A stretch of DNA of 64,000 nt from Phymorhynchus buccinoides. Its lineage: Eukaryota; Mollusca; Gastropoda; Neogastropoda; Raphitomidae. The notes under the pieces were generated by a model. The model was not told the origin of the DNA, did no database searches, and saw only the letters and a list, made by a program, of their open reading frames with translations. Within the stretch, counting starts at the first letter, position 1, and the number at the start of each line of letters is the position of its first letter. Below, piece after piece: positions 37,126-53,400 of this stretch. The position numbers and the translations under genes are program-made. The stretch is from positions 35,236,489 to 35,300,488 of the forward strand of contig CM065680.1 of assembly GCA_017654935.2 (NCBI GenBank), written 5' to 3'.

Positions 37126-37461
37126 TTTTCGATGACCTTTTTTCACGTAGGTAATATATTGATGAGAGCATTAGACAATCAATCAGCTTAAATGCAAATC
37201 TTTCTCGCTCCTTGTGTGAGTGGGTGCGCGCGCGTTTGAAGATTGCAACGGATTAGTATTTGGTGCAACTTTCTCTAGTGTTCGAATTTTGTCTATGCAA
37301 GTTTACCTGTAACATTCAAGTACTAGAAGATGAAAAAATTACTGCAGTACCTTTTGGAGTACTATTCAAGTACTATCCAAGTACTTTTTGGAAAAGGTTA
37401 AAGAAGGAACAGAGGGGGTACAAATTGAGGTTTAGAAACAGAGTTATTTATATTTGGGGGA

Positions 37462-38605
<1,144 letters not shown>

Positions 38606-38654
38606 CCCCCCCCCCCCACCCACCCCCACCCCCCCCCCCCTTCCCCCCCTCCTC

Positions 38655-38713
<59 letters not shown>
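38606..38713. repeat. Poly-C tract, 58-base pure run
   Basis: C-rich from 38,606, with an uninterrupted C run at 38,656-38,713. Confidence 0.95.
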
Positions 38714-38715
<2 letters not shown>

Positions 38716-39233
38716 GGATTGTGAGTTTGTTTCTTGTTGTGTCTGTTCGAGTCTCTATCTCATTATTTGTATAGTGTGTCTTAACTTAACGGATTCTTTT
38801 GTTTTTGTTTTGTTTGTTTATTTCTTTTTCCTTTGTCTTTTCTTCTTCCGACTTCTTATTCTTTTTTTCTTTCCTTCTGTTTTTTTTTTCCTTTCTTGTT
38901 TTCTTTTTTTAAAATAGGTAGAGAGTCAGAAAGACAGACATACAGACAAAATGAGGCATACAGACAGACATGCATCAACTCACATAGAGACATATTGTGA
39001 TGCTTCATGCAGACAAACAAGGTTTCAAGTTTTGTTCGTTCCAAAAGCCCCATTGGGGTACATGGACAAATAACAAAAGAAACAGATAATAACAGACACG
39101 GGGATAGGTGGGTTGTCAGAGAGGGAGAGAATTGACTTTGTTATCAATGTATTCAACTGGCAGGCGCTCAGAATAACTCTGTTTATCAAAGTGTACTTGG
39201 TGATACAATAAGGAACACAACCCCCTTTACCAC

Positions 39234-39239
<6 letters not shown>
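38714..39239. other. Intron-like, T-rich then unique
   Basis: T/C-rich to about 38,910, then CAGACATACAGACA-type imperfect tetranucleotides. No gene recognised. Confidence 0.4.
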
Positions 39240-39325
<86 letters not shown>

Positions 39326-39448
39326 GAGAGACAGAGAGAGAGAGAGACTATAGTGCTTAAATCCTCTCATAAATTAGTATTTTCAACTGGTCTTTTATTA
39401 TTATTATTACATTAGATGGGACGGGGCATTTTTATTAGCTAAAATATT

Positions 39449-39484
<36 letters not shown>
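39240..39484. repeat. (GA)n and poly-C
   Basis: GA at 39,240-39,349 and a 35-base C run at 39,450-39,484. Confidence 0.95.
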
Positions 39485-40869
39485 ACCCCCGTTTATTCCT
39501 AACCTCTACGAACTTTTACTGATCCTTGATATTTGGGCCTTTTCCTGCACGAGGTGTAAGTCAGAAATAGAAATGTTTCTCGATAGGAAAGACAGTTGTG
39601 TTCCCAGGAATGCCCTGGATTTCATCAAATACTTCATAGAGATACCTGTACGAAACACCAAAAGAGTCGTAATTACTAAAAAATAACTCCCTGTATAGAG
39701 ATGGAACCTGTTTATTTGCTGATAATTTAGTTGCTAAGGCAACACATACATGTATATCTCATATTCGAGTATAATGCCGGTGGATACAAAGTTTCTTTGA
39801 CAGTCATTGCTATCTGTACTACTTGATAATAATCACCGTCTGCCTGGTGTCTGTTTGTCTGTTCGCATTGCGTGCGTGCGAGTGCATGGTGAGTTCCATG
39901 TGTGGGCAAAGTGGAGTGTGTCCCTTTTTTTTTAACCACTTTGTAAATCGAAAGTACCCCCATTCTCACGAAAACACAGAGCGTGGAGAAAGTCAGTACA
40001 GCATGGTTAGTTGGTTAGTTAGTTAATCTGTTATAGTCCCGTCAACAGCTATGGTATCTCAGGACTGTCACCGCGTCGACCACGTACGTATAACAAAACA
40101 CAATTAACAGTAACAGTACAATTCACGACATGACATCTTCATCATTGTACCATATAGCTCATAATTTCACACAGTGCTGGAAACGTTGAGCCACTCTACT
40201 TATCGGAACCAGGTTTTTAAAAAAAAACAGTAAATTAATTAAAAAGTCCATATAGGCAAATATGCACTGCAGAATGGGCAACATGTGCCCACTCAAGTGC
40301 GTAAGGTCTCACGCATGAAAGCCAGTGAACAATAAACAAAACCCTAGCATGTCATAAATGGTAAAGGAGGATGGAGAGAATGAAAAGGGGGGATGAGGGG
40401 CTACTCTTAGTTTAAAGCTCCCCCACCACGACAAGGTGGAAACTCGCGGGGGCAGCATGGTAAAACGTCCTACTACAAATAATAGGAAGGACCAGTGTCT
40501 TGTTTACAATAGTTGCGAGCCAACGTCAGCAAGAAAGGACCAGTAGATAGGTTTAAGTGGTATCTTCAAGGGCAGAGACCGAGTGAAGATAATGAAGTGT
40601 GTAATACCCCCAGTAGTACCTATTGACCACTGGTCCAGTAAACACGCTGTTTGTCTCCCAATGTTGACTTTAAAGGCGAGGACCTCTGTTTGCCAGTGCA
40701 TCAACATTAAAACAAAAAGATGGCAATCCATGCTTTTTATTATCACCATCCCAGTAGTTGCGTAAATTTATACCGTTATGCATTGTCATTTAAACTCGGT
40801 CTCACTGTGTTGGATTTCTCGAACGCATGGACAAGCGAGAACCCAACAGCACGCACCAGTTATCTGACC
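39485..40869. other. Intron-like, no feature recognised
   Basis: About 1.4 kb without a recognisable gene or repeat. Confidence 0.4.
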
Positions 40870-41365
40870 CACTGGCGTAGGAAGGGGGGGGGGGGCATGG
40901 AGGGCAGCTGCCCCCCCCCCCCCCCCCTGGCTTCGAGGAGGGGGGGCAGACGTATCTCTCTGCCCCCCCCCCCCAAATTTATAACGGCAAAAAACCCCAC
41001 AACAACACAGAAAGGACACAAGGAAACGAAAGGGTTAATAGTCTCAGCCCATTCACTACACATTGCTGTCATGGACTTGGTACTGCATCAAAGATGGATT
41101 TGAGGGGGGTTACAGGGGTTCCACCCCCCTCAGACAAAAAAATGGAAAGAAAAAGAGGAAGTGAAATTGTAGTTCCATGCTAGTCATTCTCTCACGACAA
41201 GCCTTGACTGAATCTTTTACATTCAAATTATCATCAGCTTCTGGGAGGCAATCCCCCCAGACCCATCACCCCACCCCAACTGACCACTTGGAGCGACCCC
41301 CTCCCCTCTTCCATGACTGGCTGATCCGCCCCAAACATGGTTGTATTTTTAGCAATTTGGCAATC

Positions 41366-41400
<35 letters not shown>

Positions 41401-41428
41401 TTGGCTTGAAAACGCTCCTACGCTACTG
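40870..41428. mobile_element. hAT-like element, CAGTGGCGTAGG-type ends
   Basis: The left end is CACTGGCGTAGGAAGG and the right end, in reverse, CAGTAGCGTAGGAGCG. The flanks TCTGACCC and TCAGACCC form an imperfect 8-bp direct repeat. Just inside each end sits a poly-C run followed by TGGCTTGAAAA/TGGCTTCGAGGA-like sequence. CAGTGGCGTAG ends with 8-bp targets are typical of hAT MITEs. A 32-base C run lies at 41,369-41,400. Confidence 0.6.
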
Positions 41429-42038
41429 TCAGACCCGCTATCCGTGAGACAGCATGGACCTCCGGCAAAATATATTCTGCCAACCAGTGGGCTAACTAGC
41501 TTATCCCTTGAGAGTATCACACTCAGATTAATAAAGAGGCCCCTGACAAAATTAATTAGCTAATCATTCTCACTCTGAAGAGATTGCAGCACAGACGTGA
41601 TACGTTCCCCTCTGGTTGACTTACATTTACAAACAAGTTTGGCGTCGCTATTTTGGACCTGTAGCTTTTTAAGAAGTTAATTATTTTGGAAGGCCAGCCA
41701 AGAGACTGCTGCAATAGTCAAGCCTCGGTAGAACCAATGAACAGATCAGAGTTTTGGTGCCTTCAGTAGAAAGAACATTTCTAATGGAGCTGATTTGTCG
41801 AATTTCAAGATAATCTGCTTTGCATACATTAGAAATATGCTGCTCGAAAGAGAGAGCACAGTCTAAGGTGACACCAAGATTACGAGCTTGGGAAGCCAAC
41901 TGAATTTCAGAAGTGCCAATGCAGATGGAAGAAGGGAGAGATAGAGGAGTTATTTTGTCGTTTTGGAGGGACAAGGAGCACACATTCTGTTTATTTCCTC
42001 GTTAAGTTGTATTCTTAACTTGTCTAGAGTCACCCACT

Positions 42039-42817
<779 letters not shown>

Positions 42818-43195
42818 GTTAAGTCAGAGATGCAGGCCTGGGTGTTGCTGACCGTGCTGTCAAGTTCAAACACGGAGCCTGAGATGTGCATTTGTATGTC
42901 ATCAGCAAAACTTTTACGTAACAGGGAAAGCTGATCAATGACATCAGACACAGGTCTGACGTACAAAGCAAACTAAACGGGCCCAAGGACAGAGCATTGA
43001 GGTACCCAACTGCTCAGAAGTGTGGCAGAAGATGGGAGGCCATTTGGCTGTGACTGACTGGGTTCGGGAATTCAAGTTTAAAACAAATAAAATTGTGCAG
43101 TGTACTAAGACTGTGCTTCGGATGCATTCCAAGGATGTTGCCAAATCCGCCCATATTATAAAACCCACCCATTTCTTCTCGCTGTCTGTCTGTGC

Positions 43196-43330
<135 letters not shown>

Positions 43331-43467
43331 ACATTTAAATGTCGGTTCGTCTCAGGGATACGTTCCATCTGTTGATAAGGATAATTAATAAACCAGGGTA
43401 ATTATTCAAAACAGGCAAAGCAACAATCTCAAACGAGAACCAACATTTTGATCTTGTATTGTGATGT

Positions 43468-43551
43468 GTCTGCGTGCGTGCGTGCGTATGTGTGTGTGTG
43501 TGTGTGCGTACGTGCGTGCGTGTGTGTGTGTATGCGCGTGTGTTGGGAGAA
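43468..43551. repeat. (TG)n/(TGCG)n microsatellite
   Basis: TG alternation with TGCG units directly upstream of the LINE 3' end. Confidence 0.9.
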
Positions 43552-43559
43552 CACACAAT

Positions 43560-43970
43560 ATTTCCATCTATACGCCAGCTCGCACTTTACGTTCAGTTTC
43601 TGACCCTCTTTCTCTACAGATCCCTAGGTATAAGCTTTCAACTGTTGGTCGGCGCTCTTTTGCTGTCTCAGGACCGACCTCCTGGAACAAACTTCCGCTC
43701 TCCCTCCGTCAGCGACCGACTCTCTCTGCTTTCAAAGCTAACCTCAAAACCCACCTGTTCCCCCGTCATTAAAGCTCTCTCTTTATCTTCTCTCTCTTGC
43801 CATTAGGTCTGTTTCTGCTATATTCCATTTATGTTATCTGTGTGTGTTCGCGTTGTATTGCGTTTGTGTTTGAATGCGCTTTGAATGCTAACGTGTGTGT
43901 GCGCTTTGATTTGATTTCTATCAAGATTCAGCGCCGTATAAATACTGTATGTTGTTGTTGTTGTTGTTGG
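43560..43970 (+). mobile_element. Non-LTR retrotransposon 3' end, copy 2
   Basis: An open frame to the TAA at 43,770-43,772 encodes the conserved LINE C-terminus: RTLRSVSDPLSLQIPR, then GRRSFAVSGPTSWNKLPLSL, then LKTHLFPRH. The 3' part continues for about 175 bp through AGCGCCGTATAAATACTG and ends in six GTT units (about 43,950-43,969), a typical LINE tail. The 5' side is truncated. Same family as 9,458-9,690, and possibly the same clade as the minus-strand RT relic next door, whose polymerase part lacks this region. Confidence 0.82.
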
Positions 43971-44461
43971 GAGAACAAGGTGTGGAGAGACGATGAAATG
44001 AAATTGAAAAAAAAACCCCGAAAGAATCAATGATTTATTGTGTTAGATTTCCAAAGCCATTCACAACATTTTGAACAATATTAAACGAAACAAATCTAGA
44101 AAAATCCAGAAAAAGCACATCTCGACATGAACACAAATCGCGGAAATATTTAAAGTTCAATGTTGTCGATATCGAAAATAATAGTCAATGGGTGTAACGA
44201 ACCCACTGACAATGGTTTGTCACACACTTATTACGGTGGATCACAGTGGATTTTCATTGCATTGTCTCTTGGTTGACGTTGATCATGATTGTATCGTAGG
44301 TCACTTCTAACTTCATCGAGCTGGTTGTTCATGTTCTGTTCCGTCTCCTCCAGCAATGCCATGAGATCGCTGAGTGTCAGTCATGGGAGTCTCTTCGTTA
44401 TTATTGTCAACCTCACCCCCTGCTGCGCATAAATGTTCAACACGATTTTCGCTAGCATACG
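43971..44461. other. Non-coding, no feature recognised
   Basis: No gene or repeat recognised. Confidence 0.4.
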
Positions 44462-44545
44462 CACACACGCACACACACACACACATGCACACACATATAC
44501 ACATGCATGCATATCCACACATACACACACATATATACACACAAC
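44462..44545. repeat. (CA)n with ATGC/ATAC variants
   Basis: CA alternation with TGCA and TATA interruptions. Confidence 0.9.
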
Positions 44546-44609
44546 AGAGTACAGAAAATAGACATAGTAAAACAAAGCATGAGTGAAACAAAATGATAAT
44601 AATGAGAAA

Positions 44610-44826
44610 GGGGGGGGGGGGGGGGGGAGACAGAGACAGAGACCGAGAGACTGACAGAAAGAGAGAGACAGAGAAAACAGAGCGTAATGTGTGTTGTTTA
44701 CAAAAGCTATATATATGTACTAGTTTGCTGGGTGTTGTGTGGTTGATGTACCTGTGTTGTATTGATGCAGCAGACGCGGGTGGTGGGTGGAGGGTGTCTT
44801 AGGAAGGAGTGGGGGGGGGGGGGGGG
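44610..44826. repeat. Two poly-G runs
   Basis: G runs of about 17 bases at 44,611-44,627 and 44,811-44,826, with GACAGAGA-type low complexity between them. Confidence 0.85.
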
Positions 44827-44954
44827 AGGCTCGTGCCTGCCTGGTGCCAGAACTGCTGTATTCTGTGTACTGCTCTTGCTCTCATCATCGTTTTGCCTTG
44901 TCTGCCTCCTCTGTCAAACGGCAGGTGCCAAGATAGAGAGAGACTGAGGGATGC

Positions 44955-45340
<386 letters not shown>

Positions 45341-45405
45341 GTTGTTTAATTTAAGGTATTTTCACTAAAAGTGATATTAGACAAATAGTGTGTTTGTGTG
45401 CGTGT

Positions 45406-45559
<154 letters not shown>

Positions 45560-45862
45560 GTCTGTGACAGTGCGTATATGTGCGTGTGTGTGCGTGTGCA
45601 TGCGCGGCGCACGTATGTGTGTATGTGCGCGCTTTGGGGTTTCTATTAGGGGGTAGGGATGAGGACTGGAGATGAGAATGTGTGACAGATTATTAGGTGG
45701 AGATATTATTTCTAGTGAAGTAAGGAGAGCGAGAAAGACACTAAAAGAGACACACACACAGAACAAGAGTTTATTGTATTTGTAAAATAAAGGGTTTGTG
45801 AGTGTCCGAGTAAGAAATGGAGGTGAGGGAGGTATAGGATGTGAAAACATCATGAGCAAATG

Positions 45863-45866
<4 letters not shown>

Positions 45867-45954
<88 letters not shown>
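45867..45954. repeat. (GA)n microsatellite
   Basis: GA tract with one TG interruption. Confidence 0.95.
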
Positions 45955-45956
<2 letters not shown>

Positions 45957-45990
45957 CGGAAATGTTACTGAATTTAGGCCAACAGCTAGA

Positions 45991-46437
45991 GTTGAGAACC
46001 GGTTCAAAAAACCGAACCGGTTTAAAAACCGGTTTCCCCTCTTCGAACCGGTTTTGCCGAACCGGGTTTTTAACCAGTACTCGCATCACTAGTTTCACCT
46101 ATGCAAACACATATTTATTTGTCAGAATATTCGCACGCGCACACATACTTACACACAATAAAGAAACTTATGACTTATGACACACACACACACTCAACTC
46201 AATACTCAGTCAAAGTCAAAGCCATACACCACCACAAACTAGAAACAGCTACTCTTGGTTTACATACACCCAATCTGCGCTGAGAATCAGTGTTGTTTTT
46301 CGAAAAGAATGCGTTATTCTAAGAAAAAAGACTTACTTTCAGTTTGCAGTTAAAAACCCAGCTCACAGCAACTCGAACCGGTTTTTTGAACCGCGAAAGT
46401 TTAGCACCGGTTTTTCGGTTCAAACCGGTTTCCCCCC
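45991..46437. repeat. Element with clustered AACCGGTT palindromes
   Basis: Exact AACCGGTT occurs at 45,997, 46,015, 46,027, 46,046, 46,376 and 46,423, plus one-base variants at about 46,060 and 46,406. The two clusters, about 340 bp apart, share ACCGGTTTCCCC and lie at the ends of a segment that looks like a MITE. AACCGGTT is the consensus site of Grainyhead/CP2 transcription factors; use as a site is inference. Confidence 0.65.
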
Positions 46438-46556
46438 CCACATCTACCAACAGCCCCTTTCAGTGGGGGTAACATGCTAATAACAATCAACATAATCATG
46501 CATATTAATTCAGAACATATCAACATAACTATGTGGCAGCGAAATCAATTTGAAAT

Positions 46557-46557
<1 letters not shown>

Positions 46558-46638
<81 letters not shown>
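46558..46638. repeat. (GATA)n/(GA)n microsatellite
   Basis: A few GATA units passing into GA. Confidence 0.95.
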
Positions 46639-46640
<2 letters not shown>

Positions 46641-46740
46641 CTCGACTCAACTCAACTCATAAACGTTTTAATGATTAGGCCATCTGCCCGTATGAAAAAA
46701 GGAGACAAATGGGAAGGGGTACCGGTGAAAATCCAATTAT
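46641..46740 (-). mobile_element. Possible retroposon 3' end with (TTGAG)n tail
   Basis: On the minus strand the sequence runs through GGCAGATGGCCTAATCATTA and ends in TTGAG units, then meets the GA tract at 46,638. This is the same architecture as the TTGAC-tailed ends at 24.6 and 49.2 kb. The upstream extent is unknown. Confidence 0.45.
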
Positions 46741-46833
46741 CATAATATAAAAAAGAAATGACTGAAGCAAAACCAAAAATAAACCCAATCCGGACGGAAA
46801 CATATCACCATTATGGATATATATAAGGAAAAG

Positions 46834-47585
<752 letters not shown>

Positions 47586-48270
47586 CAACGCCGAGTACCA
47601 GTAACGCCTAGTAACGGTAACGCCTAGTAACGGTAATGCCAAGTATTGGTAACGCTGAGTACAGCAAATTTGAAGCGATTTGGTAAAGAAACGGTGGAGT
47701 TATAAGGCCCCGTTTCGCGTTGGCGCTGCTCTGAGAGTGATGCGCTCTCCCTAGTAACGGTAACGCCTAGTATCGGTAAGGCCAAGTACAGGTAACGCTG
47801 AGTACAGCAAATTTGAAGCGATTTCGTTAAGAAACGGCAGAGTTATAAAGCCCCGTTTCCCGTTGGCGCTGCTCTGAGAGTGACGCGCTCTTCCGATTTG
47901 CCAGGCTTTGCCCCGGTGACAGCAAGCCTGACAGCAAATTTGACGCGATTCGGTTGAAATCCGGCGGAGTTATAAGGCCCGTTGTGCATCATGATGCTGT
48001 TATGCGCCTAAGTAATGGATGCGCTTCCGGTTTGGCACACCGATAGGCACCGGCCCCGGTCGTCTTCCTGCCAAATTCGAAGGCAATCGGCCCAGAAACC
48101 CCGGAGATACGGGCGCCGAGAGGCCGGCGGATGCGCGTTTCGCGCATTTGCGAAACCGCGCAAATGATACGGCCGCCTCGGTTGCCGTTGCCATCGCCCC
48201 GTGAGGGCTCACAGCAAATTTGAAGCGAATCGGTCGAAAAACGGCGGAGTTATAAGGCCCGTTTCGTGTT
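47586..48270. repeat. Composite minisatellite with a recurring 40-bp module
   Basis: A 16-bp minisatellite (ACGCCTAGTAACGGTA and variants) occurs in two blocks (47,586-47,660 and 47,753-47,813). A module starting ACAGCAAATTTGAAGCGA and ending CGGCGGAGTTATAAGG recurs at 47,661, 47,814, 47,931 and 48,211, with a diverged copy near 48,070. The 48,000-48,220 part is strongly GC-rich and contains GCGCGTTTCGCGCATTTGCG, a locally palindromic stretch. A related AAATTTGACGCGATTCGGT module occurs in the 22-kb array. Confidence 0.8.
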
Positions 48271-48291
48271 TCACACACACACACACACACA

Positions 48292-48327
<36 letters not shown>

Positions 48328-48328
48328 C
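48270..48328. repeat. (CA)n(CGCA)n microsatellite
   Basis: CA followed by about eight CGCA units. Confidence 0.95.
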
Positions 48329-48427
48329 AGTTGGCTTTTTACTATTTGATGGTTGAAAGGGTGGGGAGGAGTTGGACACTTGGGGGCTAGGGCTAGGGGA
48401 ATGTAGTGGTCAAAGATGTGACAAGTG

Positions 48428-48668
48428 ACCCCTTCGCCGCCAGCCATTTTTCAGCACAAACATACCATCAAACGTAACTGGGTAAAGAAAAAACACACTG
48501 CAATATTGGGAATGCCTCTGTAACATGTATTACATTAGGTCTAACCTTACCTCTCAAAATTAAGAAAATATGGTCTTTGGATAACAGGCCCTGATTTGAT
48601 GCCTTTTAGTGACATGGCTGTTAAACCATTGTGGTGCGTAAATGCGACATTGCCGGTGAAAGGGTTAA
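48428..48668 (+). mobile_element. TTAA MITE, copy 3
   Basis: Colinear with the 30.2-kb and 50.0-kb copies. The right end GGTGAAAGGGTTAA (TTAA at 48,665-48,668) is intact; the left end has lost its TTAA. Internal GATGCCTTTTAGTGACATGG and AACCATTGTGGTGC are conserved. Confidence 0.75.
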
Positions 48669-49088
48669 TGCGATTTCCTGTTAGAAACAAGCAAACAAGG
48701 TAAAGAAAAACAAACAAACAAGCAAACAAAAACTAAGCACTTTCCTTGTTTATATTTTTGGTTGTGCACTGCGCTTGAATAGTAAGTGCTGCGATTTTAC
48801 TTTACAATCTTGAGATCAGTGCAGCGCATCGCAGCTATTGAACATTTTGTCCGACATGCTTCTTGAAAACGCCTCATGCACACTGTTATTGTGTGTTTGC
48901 AAAAGGTGCTCAGCACAGATGCACTATTCTATGTTTTGTGTTATGTTTTATTTTGTGTGTTTCTGCTATGAAACACATGTCACGTCTCTTTACATTACTC
49001 CAAGCATTTCACTATTTGGCGTTGCGCAATGAAAGGCGCATCTGACACGAAAATGATTGAGCAAGTGTCAGTAATCAGTAACATTAAG
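48669..49088. other. Non-coding, no feature recognised
   Basis: No gene or repeat recognised apart from CAAACAAACAAG low complexity. Confidence 0.4.
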
Positions 49089-49224
<136 letters not shown>

Positions 49225-49229
49225 GTGCG

Positions 49230-49298
49230 TCAAGTCAAGTCAAGTCAAAATCATCTTTATTGAGGGTTAAAGAATAAGCTGACAAAGCTTTTTTTCAT
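49230..49298 (-). mobile_element. Retroposon 3' end with (TTGAC)n tail
   Basis: Reverse copy of the 24,608-24,676 sequence: AGTCAAGTCAAGTCAAAATC, then CTTTATTG, then GCTTTTTTTCATCCTGCC. The tail abuts the TG tract. Confidence 0.7.
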
Positions 49299-49988
49299 CC
49301 TGCCCTGCGTGTGCTAATATGTATGTGCCAGCGCACATTAGTCAGTCGTGTTCGACTATTACCTTCGGATAGCAAAGGAGGGAACAGCTATTCTGGAAAA
49401 CTGGAATTAAAATGGTGATACTTTGGCCTTACTCTCTCCAAGGTAAAGGTCAAAGATGTGCCCCCCCCCCTACATGTCTCAGCTCTCCCCGCATTTTCAC
49501 ACGTGCATTTCTTACCAAACATTAAGCTGTATTTTATGAACCTTTTCAGCTAATTATCTTTGTTGAATAATTAATCGCAGTCCTGATAAAGGCCATTATC
49601 TAATAGGACCCCCCCCCCCCCCCCCCCCCCCCCCCCCTATGTAGTGCAGTACACACAACAGCCGCGGAGCATTTGTCACAGTCCTGGTTCATTGCGTTTT
49701 TTCCGTCTTGCCTTTTTCTTCTACTATTATTGAATGCATGTGTTTAATTATGTAAATGGATGAAAATTAGTGTTAAATATAGCAAACGATAGAGGATGAA
49801 GTACTCAATCTGCAGTAAGAAAGGCAAGAACGGAAAAATGGAAACAACCGAGAAATGGAGGAGGGGGGGGGGGGGCGCACCCATTGTCACTTATCTATTG
49901 ACCCACACGCGAGGCTAAGCTTAGCCATTTGCATAAAGCCATTTGAATAAAGTATCTATATCACAGAGTAACAGAATCATCCTCGTTA
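49299..49988. other. Non-coding with poly-C and poly-G runs
   Basis: C runs at 49,460-49,469 and 49,609-49,637 (29 bases) and a G run near 49,863-49,875. No gene. Confidence 0.5.
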
Positions 49989-50213
49989 TTAACCCTTTCG
50001 CCGCCAGCCATTTTTCAGCCAAAATATACCATTAAGCTTAACTGGGTAGAGAGAAAAAAGATATGTAATATTGTGAATTCCTCTGTGACATTTACCTCCC
50101 AAAAGTAAGAAAATAGAGTCTTTGGATAACAGGCCCTGATTTGATGCCTTTTAGTAACATTGGTGTTAAACCATTGTGGTGCATAAATGCGATATTGGCG
50201 GTGAAAGGGTTAA
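49989..50213 (+). mobile_element. TTAA MITE, copy 4
   Basis: Complete copy between TTAA 49,989-49,992 and TTAA 50,210-50,213. The TIR is CCCTTTCGCCGCCA on the left and, in reverse, CCCTTTCACCGCCA on the right. Best-preserved member in the window. Confidence 0.85.
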
Positions 50214-50446
50214 GGATAGTCCACCCACATGATCCTCGGATGGAACTGTAATGCCAGTCTGTTATTGCAGGTTTGCTGGCGGCGCTATCCGATCGGTTCT
50301 TCCACTTTACTTGGATAGGGCATCGTGCCAGACTTTTGGCTCCTCTTCCTTCTTACCTGATGCGCGTCTTTCCTCCACGTGTTGTTATGCTCCAAGTTCT
50401 AAAAGAACAAGAGTACATTGCATTTGGAAAGAATGACTGTGCGCCT

Positions 50447-50640
<194 letters not shown>

Positions 50641-50976
50641 TTCTCTTAACATTGTTGTTTGTTTCGTGTGGTTTACTTTCCTTATGCCTTAACTTTAGTT
50701 TGTGTACATAGCCCAGTAAGTGCCCCAATGGACCTAATCTCCATTTATCGTGGTATTTGAGGAACAAGCCAAGAAGTTTAAAAATCGTCCGCAAAACTGC
50801 ATCAATTTTAATACAGTAGTTTTTGTGAAAATATATTATTTAATTTAAGAGTACGGGCAAGAGCATCGTGAAGTAGCTCATGAGTCATGTGACTTTTAAC
50901 AAATGCATGTGATTAAGTTGTGGAAGTAACTGGGGCGTGGTACTCCCTTTCTAGGTCAGTCACATGATCAGTGCCT

Positions 50977-52158
<1,182 letters not shown>

Positions 52159-52331
52159 TTCCACCACAGGTTGTTAGTAATCGAACTTCAAGAGTTCATA
52201 TCAACTTTGTTCCAAAACAGTTCCCTTCGGGTTATATGGAAATGTTCCACCACATGTTGTTAGTGATCAAACTTTAAGAGTTCATATTAACTTTGTTCCC
52301 AAACAGTTCCCTTCGGGTTATATGGAAATGG
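52159..52331. repeat. 86-bp tandem duplication
   Basis: Two units starting TTCCACCACAGGTTGTTAG (52,159) and TTCCACCACATGTTGTTAG (52,245), both ending with TTCGGGTTATATGGAAATG; a few substitutions separate them. Confidence 0.9.
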
Positions 52332-52383
52332 GTGAAAACAATCACAAACCTTGTAGACCTATGTCTCGTATGTCTAGTACAGC

Positions 52384-52629
52384 CAAGGCCGGACCAAGTG
52401 ATTAGTAAGGGAGGGTTTCCACCGGGGGTCCAGGGAGCTGCATAGGTTCTGGGTTAAAGGGCAATGCCCTTTGGGAGCCCGAGGGGCAAAGCTCCCGAAC
52501 AATTTAGCGATTATTATGATTAAGGCACAAATCGAGCAATTGTCTTACTTTTTACCCTTGCAAAAGGTACGCTTGGGCAGAGGGGGGTGTTTCCGGAAAC
52601 CAGGACCCCCTCCCCTAGATCCGGCCCTG
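52384..52629. mobile_element. hAT-like MITE, copy C
   Basis: The ends are CAAGGCCGGACC and, in reverse, CAGGGCCGGATC. The interior is colinear with the copy at 16,040-16,263 (CCAGGGAGCTGCATAGGT, GCAATTG/GCAATG, AAGGTAC). The flanks share ACAGC only, so the target duplication is eroded or unclear. Confidence 0.68.
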
Positions 52630-53077
52630 ACAGCAACAAGCCCTTCGATCCACCTCAATAGTTGCTCAACGGGACACATCAGCTCGAGTTAATGGACCAC
52701 CGTACAAAACTTACCGTTATTCTGTGTAATTGTTCACAAAGTATTTCTCCCAAACGTCTGCAACACCCCACTGCTCCGCTTGGAGACGGAGAGCTAAAAC
52801 AATAGACTGCATGTACGTTTGATGACACATTCCACCACCGCTACGTCACTACAACATGATCCCCCCAAAACACATACTAATTATATACTTGGTAAGATTT
52901 AATGTGGAGACAGCCCTGACATGGCATTAGTTGTCGACGGGGCTATACTTTTAATCTTAATCTTAATCCCAATAGACCAAACCGTTGACAGTGAGGATTA
53001 AGGTAATCGAAGTTGAAATATGTTCGCGTGAAAGGAGTTAAAAACAAAACAGTAACAATACTGTGAGCATTATTAGT
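52630..53077. other. Non-coding, no feature recognised
   Basis: No gene recognised. Confidence 0.4.
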
Positions 53078-53400
53078 TTCTTCTTCTTCTTCTTCTTCTT
53101 CTGCTTCTTCTTCTTCTTCTTCTTCTTCTTCTTTTTCTTACTTCTTCTTCTTCTTCTTCTGCTTCTGCTTCTTCTTCTTCTTCTTCTTCTTCTTCTTCTT
53201 CTTCTTCTTCTTCTTCTTCTTCTTCTTCTTCTTCTTCTTCTTCTTCTTCTTCTTCTTCTTCTTCTTCTTCTTCTTCTTCTTCTTCTTCTTCTTCTTCTTC
53301 TTCTTCTTCTTCTTCTTCTTCTTCTTCTTCTTCTTCTGCTTCTTCTTGTGCTTCTTCTTGTCATTTGTTCATTTTTCGTGCTTCTTTTCTTCTTCTTTTT
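53078..53400. repeat. (CTT)n trinucleotide array
   Basis: More than 300 bases of CTT with occasional CTG. This is the main trinucleotide expansion of the window. The Leu/Phe or Arg/Lys frames over it are artefacts. Confidence 0.96.

Noticed and set aside
40990..41040. AAAGGGTTAA as another TTAA MITE end
   Set aside because: No matching opposite end or internal family blocks nearby.
43560..43772. Independent host gene with the LPLSLRQRPTL motif
   Set aside because: The motif is the standard C-terminus of LINE polymerases, and the same 3' end recurs at 9.46 kb with a tail.
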